Shown here: piece after piece, positions 1 to 6,708 of the stretch
Numbering within the stretch: the first letter of the stretch is position 1
Layout: every line of letters begins with the position of its first letter
Source of the DNA: Alphaproteobacteria bacterium
GTDB taxonomy: Bacteria; Pseudomonadota; Alphaproteobacteria; Sphingomonadales; Sphingomonadaceae
Direction: 5' to 3'
NCBI GenBank assembly: GCA_016650315.1
Contig: JAENVZ010000121.1
Coordinates: 1-11,388 of the forward strand
Length of the DNA stretch: 11,388 nt
Translations under genes and position numbers: made by a program
Notes under the pieces: model-generated
Told to the model about the DNA's origin: nothing
The model's input: the letters and a program-made list of their open reading frames with translations, nothing else
Database searches by the model: none

Positions 1-430
<430 letters not shown>

Positions 431-434
<4 letters not shown>

Positions 435-1183
435 ACCTGGCCGTTATCCCTACTGCCCATGATGAGGCGTGGCGCTATAGCGACCATGAGGCGCTGGCGA
501 CGGTGTGGCCGATCAGCGGACCCGAGCATATCACGGTGCCTGCGGGCGAAACGAATGCGCGCTATCTGATCCAGACGGCGGCAGACGATGCGGTCGCGAT
601 TCACGACTATGCGATCCATATTGAGGATGACGCAAGGCTCGACTTCCATATCCTCAACATGGGCGGGAAGTTCGGTCGGGTATCGCTGGACGTGACGCTG
701 GGTGAGGGTGCGCATTTCGAACTGGGCGGCGCGATTTTGGGCAATGGCACGCAGACGCTGGAAATCGTCACCACGGTCAACCATGCGCAACCCCATGCGA
801 CCAGCCGCCAGACGATTCGGTCAGTTCTGTCGCAAAAGGCGACCGGCAGCTTCCTTGGCGCGATCAAGGTTGCCCGTCACGCGCAGAAGACGGACGCCGC
901 ACAATCGGTAAAGGCAATGATCCTCGACCGTACAGCGACAGCCAATGCCAAGCCGGAACTGGAGATTTTCGCCGATGATGTGAAATGCGCGCATGGCGCG
1001 ACTGTCGGTGAACTCGACAAGGCGGCGCTTTTTTACATGGAAAGCCGGGGCATGGAGCCGGGGCTTGCCAAACGGGTGATGCTGCGCGCTTTCATCGCGG
1101 GCGTATTCGACAACATGGCCGATGAAGCCGTGCGCGCGGAAATGGAGCAGGCGGCGCTCGCCAAGCTGGAGGCGATGGCATGA
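431..1183 (+). CDS. sufD: SufD, Fe-S cluster scaffold subunit (short form)
   Basis: A 250-aa protein of the SufB/SufD beta-helix family, which with SufB and SufC forms the scaffold where nascent Fe-S clusters are built. The most diagnostic block is near the C-terminus, [20 protein letters not shown] at about residues 186-205, followed by the RGM and FIAGVFDNM helix region. His188 sits where the functionally important SufD histidine lies in this motif. E. coli SufD is about 420 aa, so this protein lacks much of the N-terminal part; the remaining core is intact and short SufD forms are, as far as I recall, common in sphingomonads. The ATG overlaps the sufC stop (ATGA) and the stop overlaps the sufS start (ATGA). 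No frameshift is visible. Confidence 0.93.
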
Positions 1184-2391
1184 GTGGCGATGTCATGACC
1201 CGGAGCTGGCGCGGGGATTTCCCCGGCATTGCCGACTGGCACTATCTGGACACCGCCGCCACGGCGCAAAAGCCCGCTCAGGTGATCGAGGCCATCGCCC
1301 GCGCCTATGGCGAGGATTATGCGACCGTGCATCGCGGCGTTTATGCGCGCTCGGCCAATATGACATTGGCCTATGAAGCGGCGCGGCGGCGAGTGGCGCA
1401 GTTCATCGGTGCGTCCTCCGACAACGAAATCGTGTTCGTGCGGGGTGCGACCGAAGCGATCAACCTTGTCGCGCACAGCTGGGGCGGGGCGAATTTGAAA
1501 GCGGGCGACCGCATCATGCTGTCGGTGCTGGAACATCACAGCAATATCGTGCCCTGGCAGTTGATTGCCGAACGGGTGGGCGCGGAGATCGACGTTGCGC
1601 CGCTGACGCATGACGGCAAAATCGACCTTGACGCCATGCAGGCAATGCTGACGCGCAAGCACAAGATTGTGGCGCTGGCGCATGTGTCCAATGTGCTGGG
1701 GTCGATGCTCGACGTGCGGCGGGCGGCGGATATGGCGCATTCTGTGGGCGCAAAAATATTGATCGATGGGTGCCAGGCGGTGCCACGCATTGCGGTTGAT
1801 GTGCAGACGCTCGATTGCGACTTCTACGTCTTTTCCGCGCATAAGCTATATGGTCCGACCGGCATCGGTGTGCTCTGGGCGCGGGCGGAAATACTGAACG
1901 CCATGCCCCCCTATCAGGGCGGCGGATCAATGATCGAAAAGGTGACGTTCGAGAAGACGACCTATGCCCCTGCGCCGACCCGCTTTGAGGCCGGAACGCC
2001 GCATATTGTGGGTGCGGTGGGTCTGGCCGCCGCCATCGACTATGTCGAGGAAATCGGTCTTGGCGTCATCCATGCACATGAGGTGGAACTGGTGCGGCAG
2101 GCGCAGGAGGCGCTCGCCAACCTCAACAGCGTGCGCGTCTTTGGGCCGAAGGACAGCGCGGGCATATTGAGTTTTGAGATTGCAGGGGTGCATCCCCATG
2201 ATGTCGGCACCATATTGGACGAGGAAGGCGTGGCGATCCGCGCGGGCCATCATTGCGCGCAGCCGCTGATGCGGCATCTGGGCGTAGAGGCGACGGCGCG
2301 GGCGAGCTTTGGTATTTACAATGATGAAAGTGACATCGCGGCGCTGGTGCGCGGCATTGAACGAGTGAGGAAGATCTTCGCCAATGACTGA
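1180..2391 (+). CDS. sufS: SufS, cysteine desulfurase (group II, PLP-dependent)
   Basis: A 403-aa aminotransferase class V protein that releases sulfur from L-cysteine as a persulfide for Fe-S cluster assembly in the cytosol. Visible family marks are the N-terminal LDTAATAQKP block, the PLP-stacking region LEHHSNIVPW (about 117-126), the PLP-binding Asp in ILIDGCQAV (Asp196), the Schiff-base lysine in FSAHKLYGP (Lys222) and the catalytic cysteine in RAGHHCAQPLM (Cys359). The last motif is characteristic of SufS rather than IscS. I chose the ATG at 1180, which has GGAG 8 nt upstream and overlaps the sufD stop; an in-frame ATG at 1195 is a weaker alternative. No separate sufE is seen in the window, so the sulfur acceptor partner is not identified. 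Confidence 0.96.
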   Translation: MSGDVMTRSWRGDFPGIADWHYLDTAATAQKPAQVIEAIARAYGEDYATVHRGVYARSANMTLAYEAARRRVAQFIGASSDNEIVFVRGATEAINLVAHSWGGANLKAGDRIMLSVLEHHSNIVPWQLIAERVGAEIDVAPLTHDGKIDLDAMQAMLTRKHKIVALAHVSNVLGSMLDVRRAADMAHSVGAKILIDGCQAVPRIAVDVQTLDCDFYVFSAHKLYGPTGIGVLWARAEILNAMPPYQGGGSMIEKVTFEKTTYAPAPTRFEAGTPHIVGAVGLAAAIDYVEEIGLGVIHAHEVELVRQAQEALANLNSVRVFGPKDSAGILSFEIAGVHPHDVGTILDEEGVAIRAGHHCAQPLMRHLGVEATARASFGIYNDESDIAALVRGIERVRKIFAND

Positions 2392-2869
2392 GAAGATTCA
2401 TGAGGAACGCAAAATCGCGGTCGAGGAAGTGGACGGTGTGACGCCGCCGCCCAAGGCGCGTGTCGAGGAAACAGGCTCTGCGCGCGAAACGATGGAGCGC
2501 AAGCGCGATTATCTGGACGGTTTTCTGAAACAGCAGCCGGTTGAGACGGCGACAGGTGAGCCAGGAGGCGACATTTACAACGATGTAATCGCGGCGCTGA
2601 AGGAAATTTATGATCCTGAAATTCCTGTGAACATCTATGATCTTGGCCTGATTTACGGTGTCGATGTGACGGATGAAGGGCATGTCGCTGTTACCATGAC
2701 GCTGACTACACCGCATTGCCCGGTCGCCGAATCCATGCCGGCAGAGGTGGAACTGCGCGTTGGTTCTGTCCCCGGTGTGGGCGTTGCGGAGGTCAATCTG
2801 ATCTGGGACCCGCCGTGGGACCCGCAAAAGATGAGCGATGAGGCTAAACTTGAATTGGGGATGCTCTGA
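2384..2869 (+). CDS. sufT: SufT-like DUF59 (MIP18 family) Fe-S assembly protein
   Basis: A 161-aa protein whose C-terminal 100 residues form a DUF59/MIP18 domain: DPEIPVNIYDLGLIYGV (77-93), MTLTTPHCPVAESMP (105-119) with the conserved Cys112, and the end block VNLIWDPPWDPQKMS. Family members assist Fe-S protein maturation; the bacterial SUF-operon version is often called SufT. Residues 1-60 are charged, low in recognisable structure and poorly conserved-looking, and act perhaps as a flexible tail. The start overlaps the sufS stop by 8 nt, and the stop overlaps the next ATG by 1 nt (TGATG). Placement between sufS and an A-type carrier supports the role. The symbol rests on domain plus context, so the exact biochemical activity is inferred. 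Confidence 0.88.
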   Translation: MTEKIHEERKIAVEEVDGVTPPPKARVEETGSARETMERKRDYLDGFLKQQPVETATGEPGGDIYNDVIAALKEIYDPEIPVNIYDLGLIYGVDVTDEGHVAVTMTLTTPHCPVAESMPAEVELRVGSVPGVGVAEVNLIWDPPWDPQKMSDEAKLELGML

Positions 2870-3225
2870 TGGCTGAAACCAAAATCCGTGCCCGCCCGGC
2901 TGCCGTCATCCTGACGCCTGCGGCGGAACAACGCATAACGGACCTGATGGCGGAGGCACCCGAAGGTGCGATCGGCGTAAAATTATCCACCCCGCGCAGG
3001 GGCTGTTCAGGGCTTGCCTATTCGGTCGATTATGTGAACGAAGAAACCCGGTTCGATGAGAAGATCGAAACGCCGGGTGGTATTTTTTACATCGACGGCG
3101 GATCGGTGCTCTACCTTGTCGGATCGACGATGGACTGGCGGGAGGACGATTTTGCCGCCGGATTCGTGTTCGAAAACCCCAATGCCAAGGGTAGCTGCGG
3201 TTGCGGCGAGAGCTTTACGGTTTGA
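2869..3225 (+). CDS. sufA: A-type Fe-S carrier protein (SufA/IscA/ErpA-like, HesB family)
   Basis: A 118-aa HesB-type protein with the three cysteines that define A-type carriers: Cys46 in RRGCSGLAY, and Cys110 and Cys112 in the C-terminal SCGCGESF. The order and the distance of about 64 residues between the first and second cysteine fit the family. A-type carriers receive clusters from the SUF scaffold and pass them to apo-proteins in the cytosol. It is the last gene of the suf run; the next gene starts 71 nt later. GGGG 9 nt before the ATG, inside the end of the preceding gene, can serve as the ribosome binding site. SufA, IscA and ErpA cannot be separated reliably from sequence alone; the suf operon position favours SufA. 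Confidence 0.9.
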   Translation: MAETKIRARPAAVILTPAAEQRITDLMAEAPEGAIGVKLSTPRRGCSGLAYSVDYVNEETRFDEKIETPGGIFYIDGGSVLYLVGSTMDWREDDFAAGFVFENPNAKGSCGCGESFTV

Positions 3226-3251
3226 GAGCGGGGTAAAGCTGAACATATTTT
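3222..3251 (+). promoter_or_regulatory. Possible weak sigma70-like promoter before the nucleotidase gene
   Basis: TTGAGA (3222-3227) and TATTTT (3246-3251) are separated by 18 nt and lie in the 71-nt gap after the A-type carrier gene. The -35 overlaps the stop codon of that gene. The match is moderate and short motifs of this kind occur by chance, so this is only a candidate start for the nucleotidase-dapD transcript. Confidence 0.28.
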
Positions 3252-3276
3252 AGGCTTTGCTTGCCCTTGTTAGGCA

Positions 3277-3292
3277 GCCTGTCTAGGCAGGC
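3277..3292. repeat. Small inverted repeat just upstream of the nucleotidase start
   Basis: GCCTGTC and GGCAGGC are separated by TA and form a near-perfect 7-bp dyad with one T-G pair. It ends 4 nt before the ATG at 3297, so as RNA it would cover the ribosome binding region. There is no T-run after it, so it does not look like a terminator. It could be a weak attenuating hairpin or be meaningless. Confidence 0.35.
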
Positions 3293-3296
3293 CGCC

Positions 3297-3962
3297 ATGC
3301 TTCCTGACCTTGCCCATATCGACACCTGGATTTTCGATCTGGATAACACGCTTTATCCGGCAAAGGCGGACCTTTTCGGTTTGATCGACATCAAAATGGG
3401 TGACTTTATTCAGGGCCTTCTGGGTTGTGATGCAACAGAAGCGCGCCGTATCCAGAAGCAATATTTTATGGAGCATGGCACTACCCTGTCCGGCCTGATG
3501 CGTCATCATGGCACCGATCCGCGCGCGTTTCTGGATTATGTGCATGATATTTCGCTGGATCGGATAGAGGCGGATCCGGCGCTGGGCGATCATATTCGCG
3601 CCTTGCCTGGACGGCGCTTGATTTTCACCAACGGCGATACGGCCTATGCATTGCGGGTTCTGGACCGGCTTGGCCTGCTGGATGCGTTTGAATTTATCCA
3701 TGACATTCATGCCTGCCAATATGTGCCAAAACCCGATCCCTCCGGCTATCTGGAACTATGTGATCGCTATGTAATTGATCCGCGCACAAGCCTCTTTTTC
3801 GAAGATATGGCCCGCAATTTGAAGCCGGCCAAGGCGATCGGCATGACAACGGTATGGGTGAATAATGGTTCAGAAGCGGGCAATGTGGATGCACATCCCG
3901 ATTTCATTGATTATGAGACAAACGAACTTGCGCCTTTTCTGGCGGATATATTGAAGGATTGA
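3297..3962 (+). CDS. Pyrimidine 5'-nucleotidase, HAD superfamily
   Basis: A 221-aa HAD hydrolase. Motif I is FDLDNTLYP with nucleophile Asp14 and Asp16, motif II is IFTNGD (Thr111), motif III is Lys145 in PKPDPSGY, and motif IV is FFEDMARNL (Glu169/Asp170). The cap is the short alpha-helical type between motifs I and II. FDLDNTLYP together with FFEDMARNL is the pattern of the pyrimidine 5'-nucleotidase subfamily (SDT1/Pho13-like), which dephosphorylates UMP/CMP and analogues; the true substrate here is inferred. The frame extends upstream to a TTG at 3261, but I prefer the ATG at 3297, which begins MLPDLAHIDTW just before motif I and has AGG 5 nt upstream. It ends 9 nt before dapD, which suggests co-transcription. 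Confidence 0.87.
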   Translation: MLPDLAHIDTWIFDLDNTLYPAKADLFGLIDIKMGDFIQGLLGCDATEARRIQKQYFMEHGTTLSGLMRHHGTDPRAFLDYVHDISLDRIEADPALGDHIRALPGRRLIFTNGDTAYALRVLDRLGLLDAFEFIHDIHACQYVPKPDPSGYLELCDRYVIDPRTSLFFEDMARNLKPAKAIGMTTVWVNNGSEAGNVDAHPDFIDYETNELAPFLADILKD

Positions 3963-3971
3963 AGAAAGACT

Positions 3972-4811
3972 ATGACTGACATGCTGATCTCCACCATCGA
4001 AGCGGCATTTGAAGATCGCGCCAATTTGGGCTTTGCAACGCAGGGCGCGGTGCGTGAGGCCGTGGCGGAGGCGCTGAACCTGCTCGACAGCGGCAAGGCA
4101 CGCGTGGCGGAACCGGGCGGGGACGGGTGGAAGGTCAATCAATGGCTCAAGAAAGCGGTTCTGCTTTCTTTTCGCCTTAACGATAATGCACTGATCCCCG
4201 GCGGACCGGGTGGCTCTTTCTGGTGGGACAAGGTGCCATCCAAGTTTACGGGATGGGGCGAAACGCAGTTCCGCGCCGCCGGTTTCCGTGCTGTTCCTGG
4301 CGCGATTGCCCGCCATGGCTCGTTTGTCGCCAAAAATGTCGTTCTGATGCCGAGTTTTGTTAACATCGGCGCATTCGTCGATGAGGGCACGATGGTAGAC
4401 ACCTGGGTAACAGTGGGCAGTTGCGCGCAGATCGGCAAGAACGTGCATTTGTCGGGGGGGGTTGGCATCGGCGGCGTGCTTGAACCACTGCAGGCGGGAC
4501 CTGTCATCATCGAGGACGATTGCTTCATCGGCGCACGGTCGGAAGTGGTGGAGGGCGTGCGGATTGGCCAGGGATCGGTCCTTTCCATGGGCGTTTTCAT
4601 CACCTCGACAACCAAGATTGTGGACCGCACGACAGGCGAAATTTTCATAGGCGAAGTGCCCCCCTATTCGGTCGTCGTGCCGGGTAGCCTGCCGGGCAAA
4701 CCGCTGCCCGACGGCACGCCGGGACCCAGCCTTGCCTGTGCGGTCATTGTCAAACGTGTCGATGCACAGACTCGCTCGAAAACAGCGATCAATGATTTGT
4801 TGCGGGATTGA
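3972..4811 (+). CDS. dapD: DapD, 2,3,4,5-tetrahydropyridine-2,6-dicarboxylate N-succinyltransferase
   Basis: A 279-aa cytosolic enzyme that transfers succinyl from succinyl-CoA to tetrahydrodipicolinate in the succinylase branch of lysine and meso-diaminopimelate synthesis. The N-terminal helical part (1-100) is followed by a left-handed beta helix made of hexapeptide repeats at about 105-235. Family blocks include [20 protein letters not shown] (141-160), [15 protein letters not shown] (161-175) and [16 protein letters not shown] (181-196). Length matches the family (about 275 aa). The ATG has GAAGAAAG upstream. A run of eight G (4454-4461) encodes Gly162-Gly163. A hairpin at 4825-4856 follows the stop. 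Confidence 0.97.
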   Translation: MTDMLISTIEAAFEDRANLGFATQGAVREAVAEALNLLDSGKARVAEPGGDGWKVNQWLKKAVLLSFRLNDNALIPGGPGGSFWWDKVPSKFTGWGETQFRAAGFRAVPGAIARHGSFVAKNVVLMPSFVNIGAFVDEGTMVDTWVTVGSCAQIGKNVHLSGGVGIGGVLEPLQAGPVIIEDDCFIGARSEVVEGVRIGQGSVLSMGVFITSTTKIVDRTTGEIFIGEVPPYSVVVPGSLPGKPLPDGTPGPSLACAVIVKRVDAQTRSKTAINDLLRD

Positions 4812-4824
4812 TGAAGTGGGGATG

Positions 4825-4856
4825 AACTTCCTGCCTGCTTAAAAGGGTAGGAAGTT
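4825..4856. terminator. Hairpin between convergent dapD and tRNA-Pro
   Basis: Arms AACTTCCTGCC (4825-4835) and GGTAGGAAGTT (4846-4856) pair over 11 positions with one G-U wobble, around a 10-nt loop. It lies 13 nt after the dapD stop and 29 nt past the tRNA 3' end on the other strand. No clear T-run follows on either side, so it is not a classical intrinsic terminator. Its position between two converging transcripts makes a bidirectional transcript-end or 3'-stabilising role likely. Confidence 0.55.
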
Positions 4857-4885
4857 TATCATCTATCAGAATTTCTGGAAATATT

Positions 4886-4962
4886 TGGTCGGGGAGAGAG
4901 GATTCGAACCTCCGGCCCCTGCCTCCCGAAGGCAGTGCTCTACCGGGCTGAGCTACTCCCCG
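4886..4962 (-). tRNA. tRNA-Pro, anticodon CGG
   Basis: On the minus strand the 77 nt fold into a standard cloverleaf. The acceptor stem is CGGGGAG/CTCCCCG, the discriminator is A, and the CCA end is encoded. The D-arm is AGCTCAGCCCGGTAGAGC, the anticodon arm is CTGCC-TTCGGGA-GGCAG with anticodon CGG (plus-strand positions 4926-4928), and the T-loop is GTTCGAATC. The anticodon reads CCG proline codons. The 3' end faces dapD. No duplicate of the 3' end was found nearby, so there is no sign of an island integrated at this tRNA. Confidence 0.97.
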
Positions 4963-5004
4963 ACCGGGCCGGAATCAGTAATGATCCGGCAAGGCAGGCG
5001 GCGG

Positions 5005-5033
5005 TCTATATAAGTGCACCCCCCGGGTTGCAA
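5005..5033 (-). promoter_or_regulatory. Sigma70-like promoter for tRNA-Pro
   Basis: Read on the minus strand, TTGCAA (5028-5033) is followed after exactly 17 nt by TATAGA (5005-5010). Transcription would begin near 4998, giving a leader of about 36 nt before the mature tRNA 5' end at 4962. The spacer is GC-rich, with a run of six C on the plus strand. Spacing and position fit well; not proven. Confidence 0.55.
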
Positions 5034-5069
5034 GCAAAGAGATGCAGCTTTTCCAACCGTGGCGCCTCC

Positions 5070-5603
5070 CTATATCAGTCCTGCCGTGCGAAAGCTGAAA
5101 CAGGCATGGGGCGCCAGAATGAGATGGTCCACCAGTTCCAGTCCAAGCGGAGCTGCAATCCGGCACATCAATCGTGTCGCGATGATGTCTGCCTGACTGG
5201 GTTGCGGATTACCCGATGGGTGGTTGTGTAGCAGAAGAAAACGATCATGACCGCGGATCAACGCCTCATGCACAATCGTACGTATCGACAAGGATACAGC
5301 ATCGCTTTTTTTGTCAGTGTGCGAGATTATATGGGCGAGCCTGCCCGCTTGATCGAGATAGGCGACCGTCAAAATTTCCCCGGCCTGACTATCGGGAAAA
5401 TCGACCATAATCGCGGGAATGGGATGGGGTGACCACGCTGTTTCATTCTTGTGAAATTCAGAAAGGGACTGTGGCACATTCATATGGCGTATGTGAACGA
5501 ATGACCGATAACGGAACAAGTTCCAGTCGCTCCATTTACGAAGATATTCTTGGGAATCAGTGCCATAATGGAGGAGATTCCGTAAATTCAGCAGTTTGCC
5601 CAC
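5070..5603 (-). CDS. RadC-like JAB/MPN-domain protein, short form without HhH
   Basis: The longest frame (GTG at 5603) gives 177 aa. The C-terminal 110 residues are a RadC-type JAB domain. The metal-binding signature HNHPSGNPQPSQAD (126-139) has both His and the Asp, a Glu upstream in IVHEAL (Glu113) fits the JAMM glutamate, and LGLELVDHLILA follows as in RadC. Full RadC is about 225 aa with an N-terminal helix-hairpin-helix domain; nothing like it is seen here. Residues 1-65 do not resemble any family I know and have a GC third-position content near 45 percent against about 60 percent in the sampled start of the JAB part. The true start may therefore be ATG at 5483 (137 aa) or 5408 (112 aa); none has a clear ribosome binding site. 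The function of RadC proteins remains unclear; a peptidase or DNA-related role is only inferred. It is divergent from thyA. Confidence 0.75.
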   Translation of the reverse strand: MGKLLNLRNLLHYGTDSQEYLRKWSDWNLFRYRSFVHIRHMNVPQSLSEFHKNETAWSPHPIPAIMVDFPDSQAGEILTVAYLDQAGRLAHIISHTDKKSDAVSLSIRTIVHEALIRGHDRFLLLHNHPSGNPQPSQADIIATRLMCRIAAPLGLELVDHLILAPHACFSFRTAGLI

Positions 5604-5671
5604 GCGCCATGGACCACAAGCTCGCTATCAGTTAAATCCTCTTGTCCCTTCTCTCTTTGAGGACTCCGCAG

Positions 5672-6604
5672 TTGACCGGCACGCCCTATTTTGAGCAGCA
5701 ATATCTCGACCTGATGCGCCATATATGGACACAGGGTGATGAACGAGTGGACCGTACCGGCGTTGGCACGCGCTCAATTTTCGGGGCTACTTTACGTTTT
5801 TCTCTGGCAGGGAATGCCGTCCCGCTGCTGACGACCAAGCGCGTCTTCTGGAAGGCGGCTGCGCGGGAAATGCTCTGGTTCCTGACCGGCGAAACCAATA
5901 TTCGCCCTCTGGTGACGCAGGGCGTGCATATCTGGACGGATTGGCCGCTGGAAAAATACCGCAAGGCAACCGGCGAAGACATTGATCGGGACAGTTTCGA
6001 ACAACGAATCATCGAGAATGAGGATTTCGCGCTGCGCTGGGGCGATCTGGGGCCGGTTTATGGCGCGCAATGGGTCAATTGGCCAAGTTATGAACAGACG
6101 AAGGCCGGGTACTACCGACGTCGTGAAAAGGGCCATAATCAGATCGCCGCGCTGATCGATGGCATCAGGAACAATCCGGGATCGAGGCGGCTGCTTTTTA
6201 CCGGCTGGAATGTTGACGAGATCGATCAGATGGCGTTGCCACCGTGTCACATGACCTATCAGTTTCATGTGGCGAACGGCAAACTGTCCGGGTTGCTGTT
6301 TCAGCGCAGTTGCGACCTAGGGCTGGGCTTTGCTTTCAATATATTCTCAACGGCACTGCTGACCCGCATGTTGGCACAGCAATGCGACCTCGAACCCGGT
6401 GACATCATATGGAACGGCGGGGATGTGCACCTCTATCGCAACCACGGAGCGCTGGTTGAAGAACAGTTGTCGCGGACACCTTCGGGTATGCCGACTCTGC
6501 ACCTTGGGAGGCGGCCACAATCGATCTTCGACTATCGCATCGATGATTTTGAAGTGCGCGATTATCAGCCCCAAGCTCACATCGCCGCGCCCGTGGCCGT
6601 TTGA
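5672..6604 (+). CDS. thyA: Thymidylate synthase, folate-dependent (ThyA, long form)
   Basis: Converts dUMP to dTMP using methylene-tetrahydrofolate, in the cytosol. With the preferred TTG start at 5672 the protein is 310 aa. TGAGGA lies 8-9 nt upstream of that TTG; an earlier in-frame TTG at 5642 would add 10 residues but has no ribosome binding site. Family marks are DRTGVGT with the phosphate-binding Arg, REMLWFLTGETNI, DLGPVYGAQWVNWPS, the catalytic Cys192 in LPPCHMTYQF, QRSCDLGLGFAFNI, GDVHLYRNH and the C-terminal APVAV. E. coli ThyA is 264 aa; the extra length sits mainly between WTDWPLEKY and the GDLGPVYG block, where Lactobacillus-type ThyA also carries an insert. No folA follows; the next gene is an unrelated operon. 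Confidence 0.95.
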   Translation: MTGTPYFEQQYLDLMRHIWTQGDERVDRTGVGTRSIFGATLRFSLAGNAVPLLTTKRVFWKAAAREMLWFLTGETNIRPLVTQGVHIWTDWPLEKYRKATGEDIDRDSFEQRIIENEDFALRWGDLGPVYGAQWVNWPSYEQTKAGYYRRREKGHNQIAALIDGIRNNPGSRRLLFTGWNVDEIDQMALPPCHMTYQFHVANGKLSGLLFQRSCDLGLGFAFNIFSTALLTRMLAQQCDLEPGDIIWNGGDVHLYRNHGALVEEQLSRTPSGMPTLHLGRRPQSIFDYRIDDFEVRDYQPQAHIAAPVAV

Positions 6605-6631
6605 TAAGGGACCTCTTGTGTTTTCCATTCT

Positions 6632-6661
6632 TTGAAATATAATAACAACATGATGTAATAT
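6632..6661 (+). promoter_or_regulatory. Sigma70-like promoter of the bkd operon
   Basis: TTGAAA (6632-6637) and TAATAT (6656-6661) are separated by 18 nt in a strongly AT-rich stretch that stands out from the GC-rich surroundings. Transcription would begin near 6668, about 40 nt before the E1 alpha ATG. Two dyads overlap or abut it, which suggests control by a DNA-binding protein. Confidence 0.6.
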
Positions 6662-6667
6662 TATATT
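6636..6667. promoter_or_regulatory. AT-rich dyad over the bkd promoter, possible operator
   Basis: The 9-nt arms AATATAATA (6636-6644) and TATTATATT (6659-6667) are exact reverse complements 14 nt apart. Nested almost concentrically is ACAT-g-ATGT (6648-6656). The structure covers the -35/-10 region. Known bkd operons of Pseudomonas are controlled by the Lrp-family protein BkdR; whether a similar protein binds here is inference, and AT-rich DNA makes chance dyads more likely. Confidence 0.45.
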
Positions 6668-6670
6668 GCA

Positions 6671-6688
6671 CTCGACTCGTGAGTCGAG
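6671..6688. promoter_or_regulatory. Perfect 8-bp palindrome in the bkd leader, possible operator
   Basis: CTCGACTC and GAGTCGAG flank the dinucleotide GT, giving an exact 8-bp inverted repeat. It begins about 3 nt after the predicted transcription start and ends 20 nt before the E1 alpha ATG. This is a typical place for a repressor site; as RNA it would form a short hairpin in the leader. No regulator gene is in the window. Confidence 0.5.
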
Positions 6689-6708
6689 ATGGAGTGGATG
6701 GAACGAAA

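Noticed and set aside
1033..1842. Minus-strand open frame of 269 codons opposite sufD and sufS
   Set aside because: It is His/Arg-rich without domain features and opposite two strongly supported genes; a shadow frame.
4867..4877. CAGAA-T-TTCTG palindrome between the dapD hairpin and the tRNA
   Set aside because: An 11-nt palindrome with a one-base centre cannot form a stable RNA hairpin and is too short to call an operator.
4935..5231. Plus-strand open frame beginning inside the tRNA-Pro region
   Set aside because: It overlaps the tRNA, its promoter and the JAB domain on the other strand, and has no ribosome binding site or known motif.
5475..5495. CACAT-N11-ATGTG inverted repeat upstream of thyA
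   Set aside because: The arms are only 5 bp, the spacing is not tied to a promoter match, and such dyads are expected by chance in this stretch.
4886..5603. Integration of a mobile island at tRNA-Pro, with radC as cargo
   Set aside because: RadC-like genes do occur on islands, but islands sit at the tRNA 3' end, which here faces dapD with only about 74 nt between. No integrase or repeated tRNA 3' end is present.
5429..5635. Small plus-strand open frame between the JAB gene and thyA
   Set aside because: No ribosome binding site, no motif, and composition like the surrounding spacer. It cannot be excluded if the JAB gene starts at 5408, but nothing supports it.
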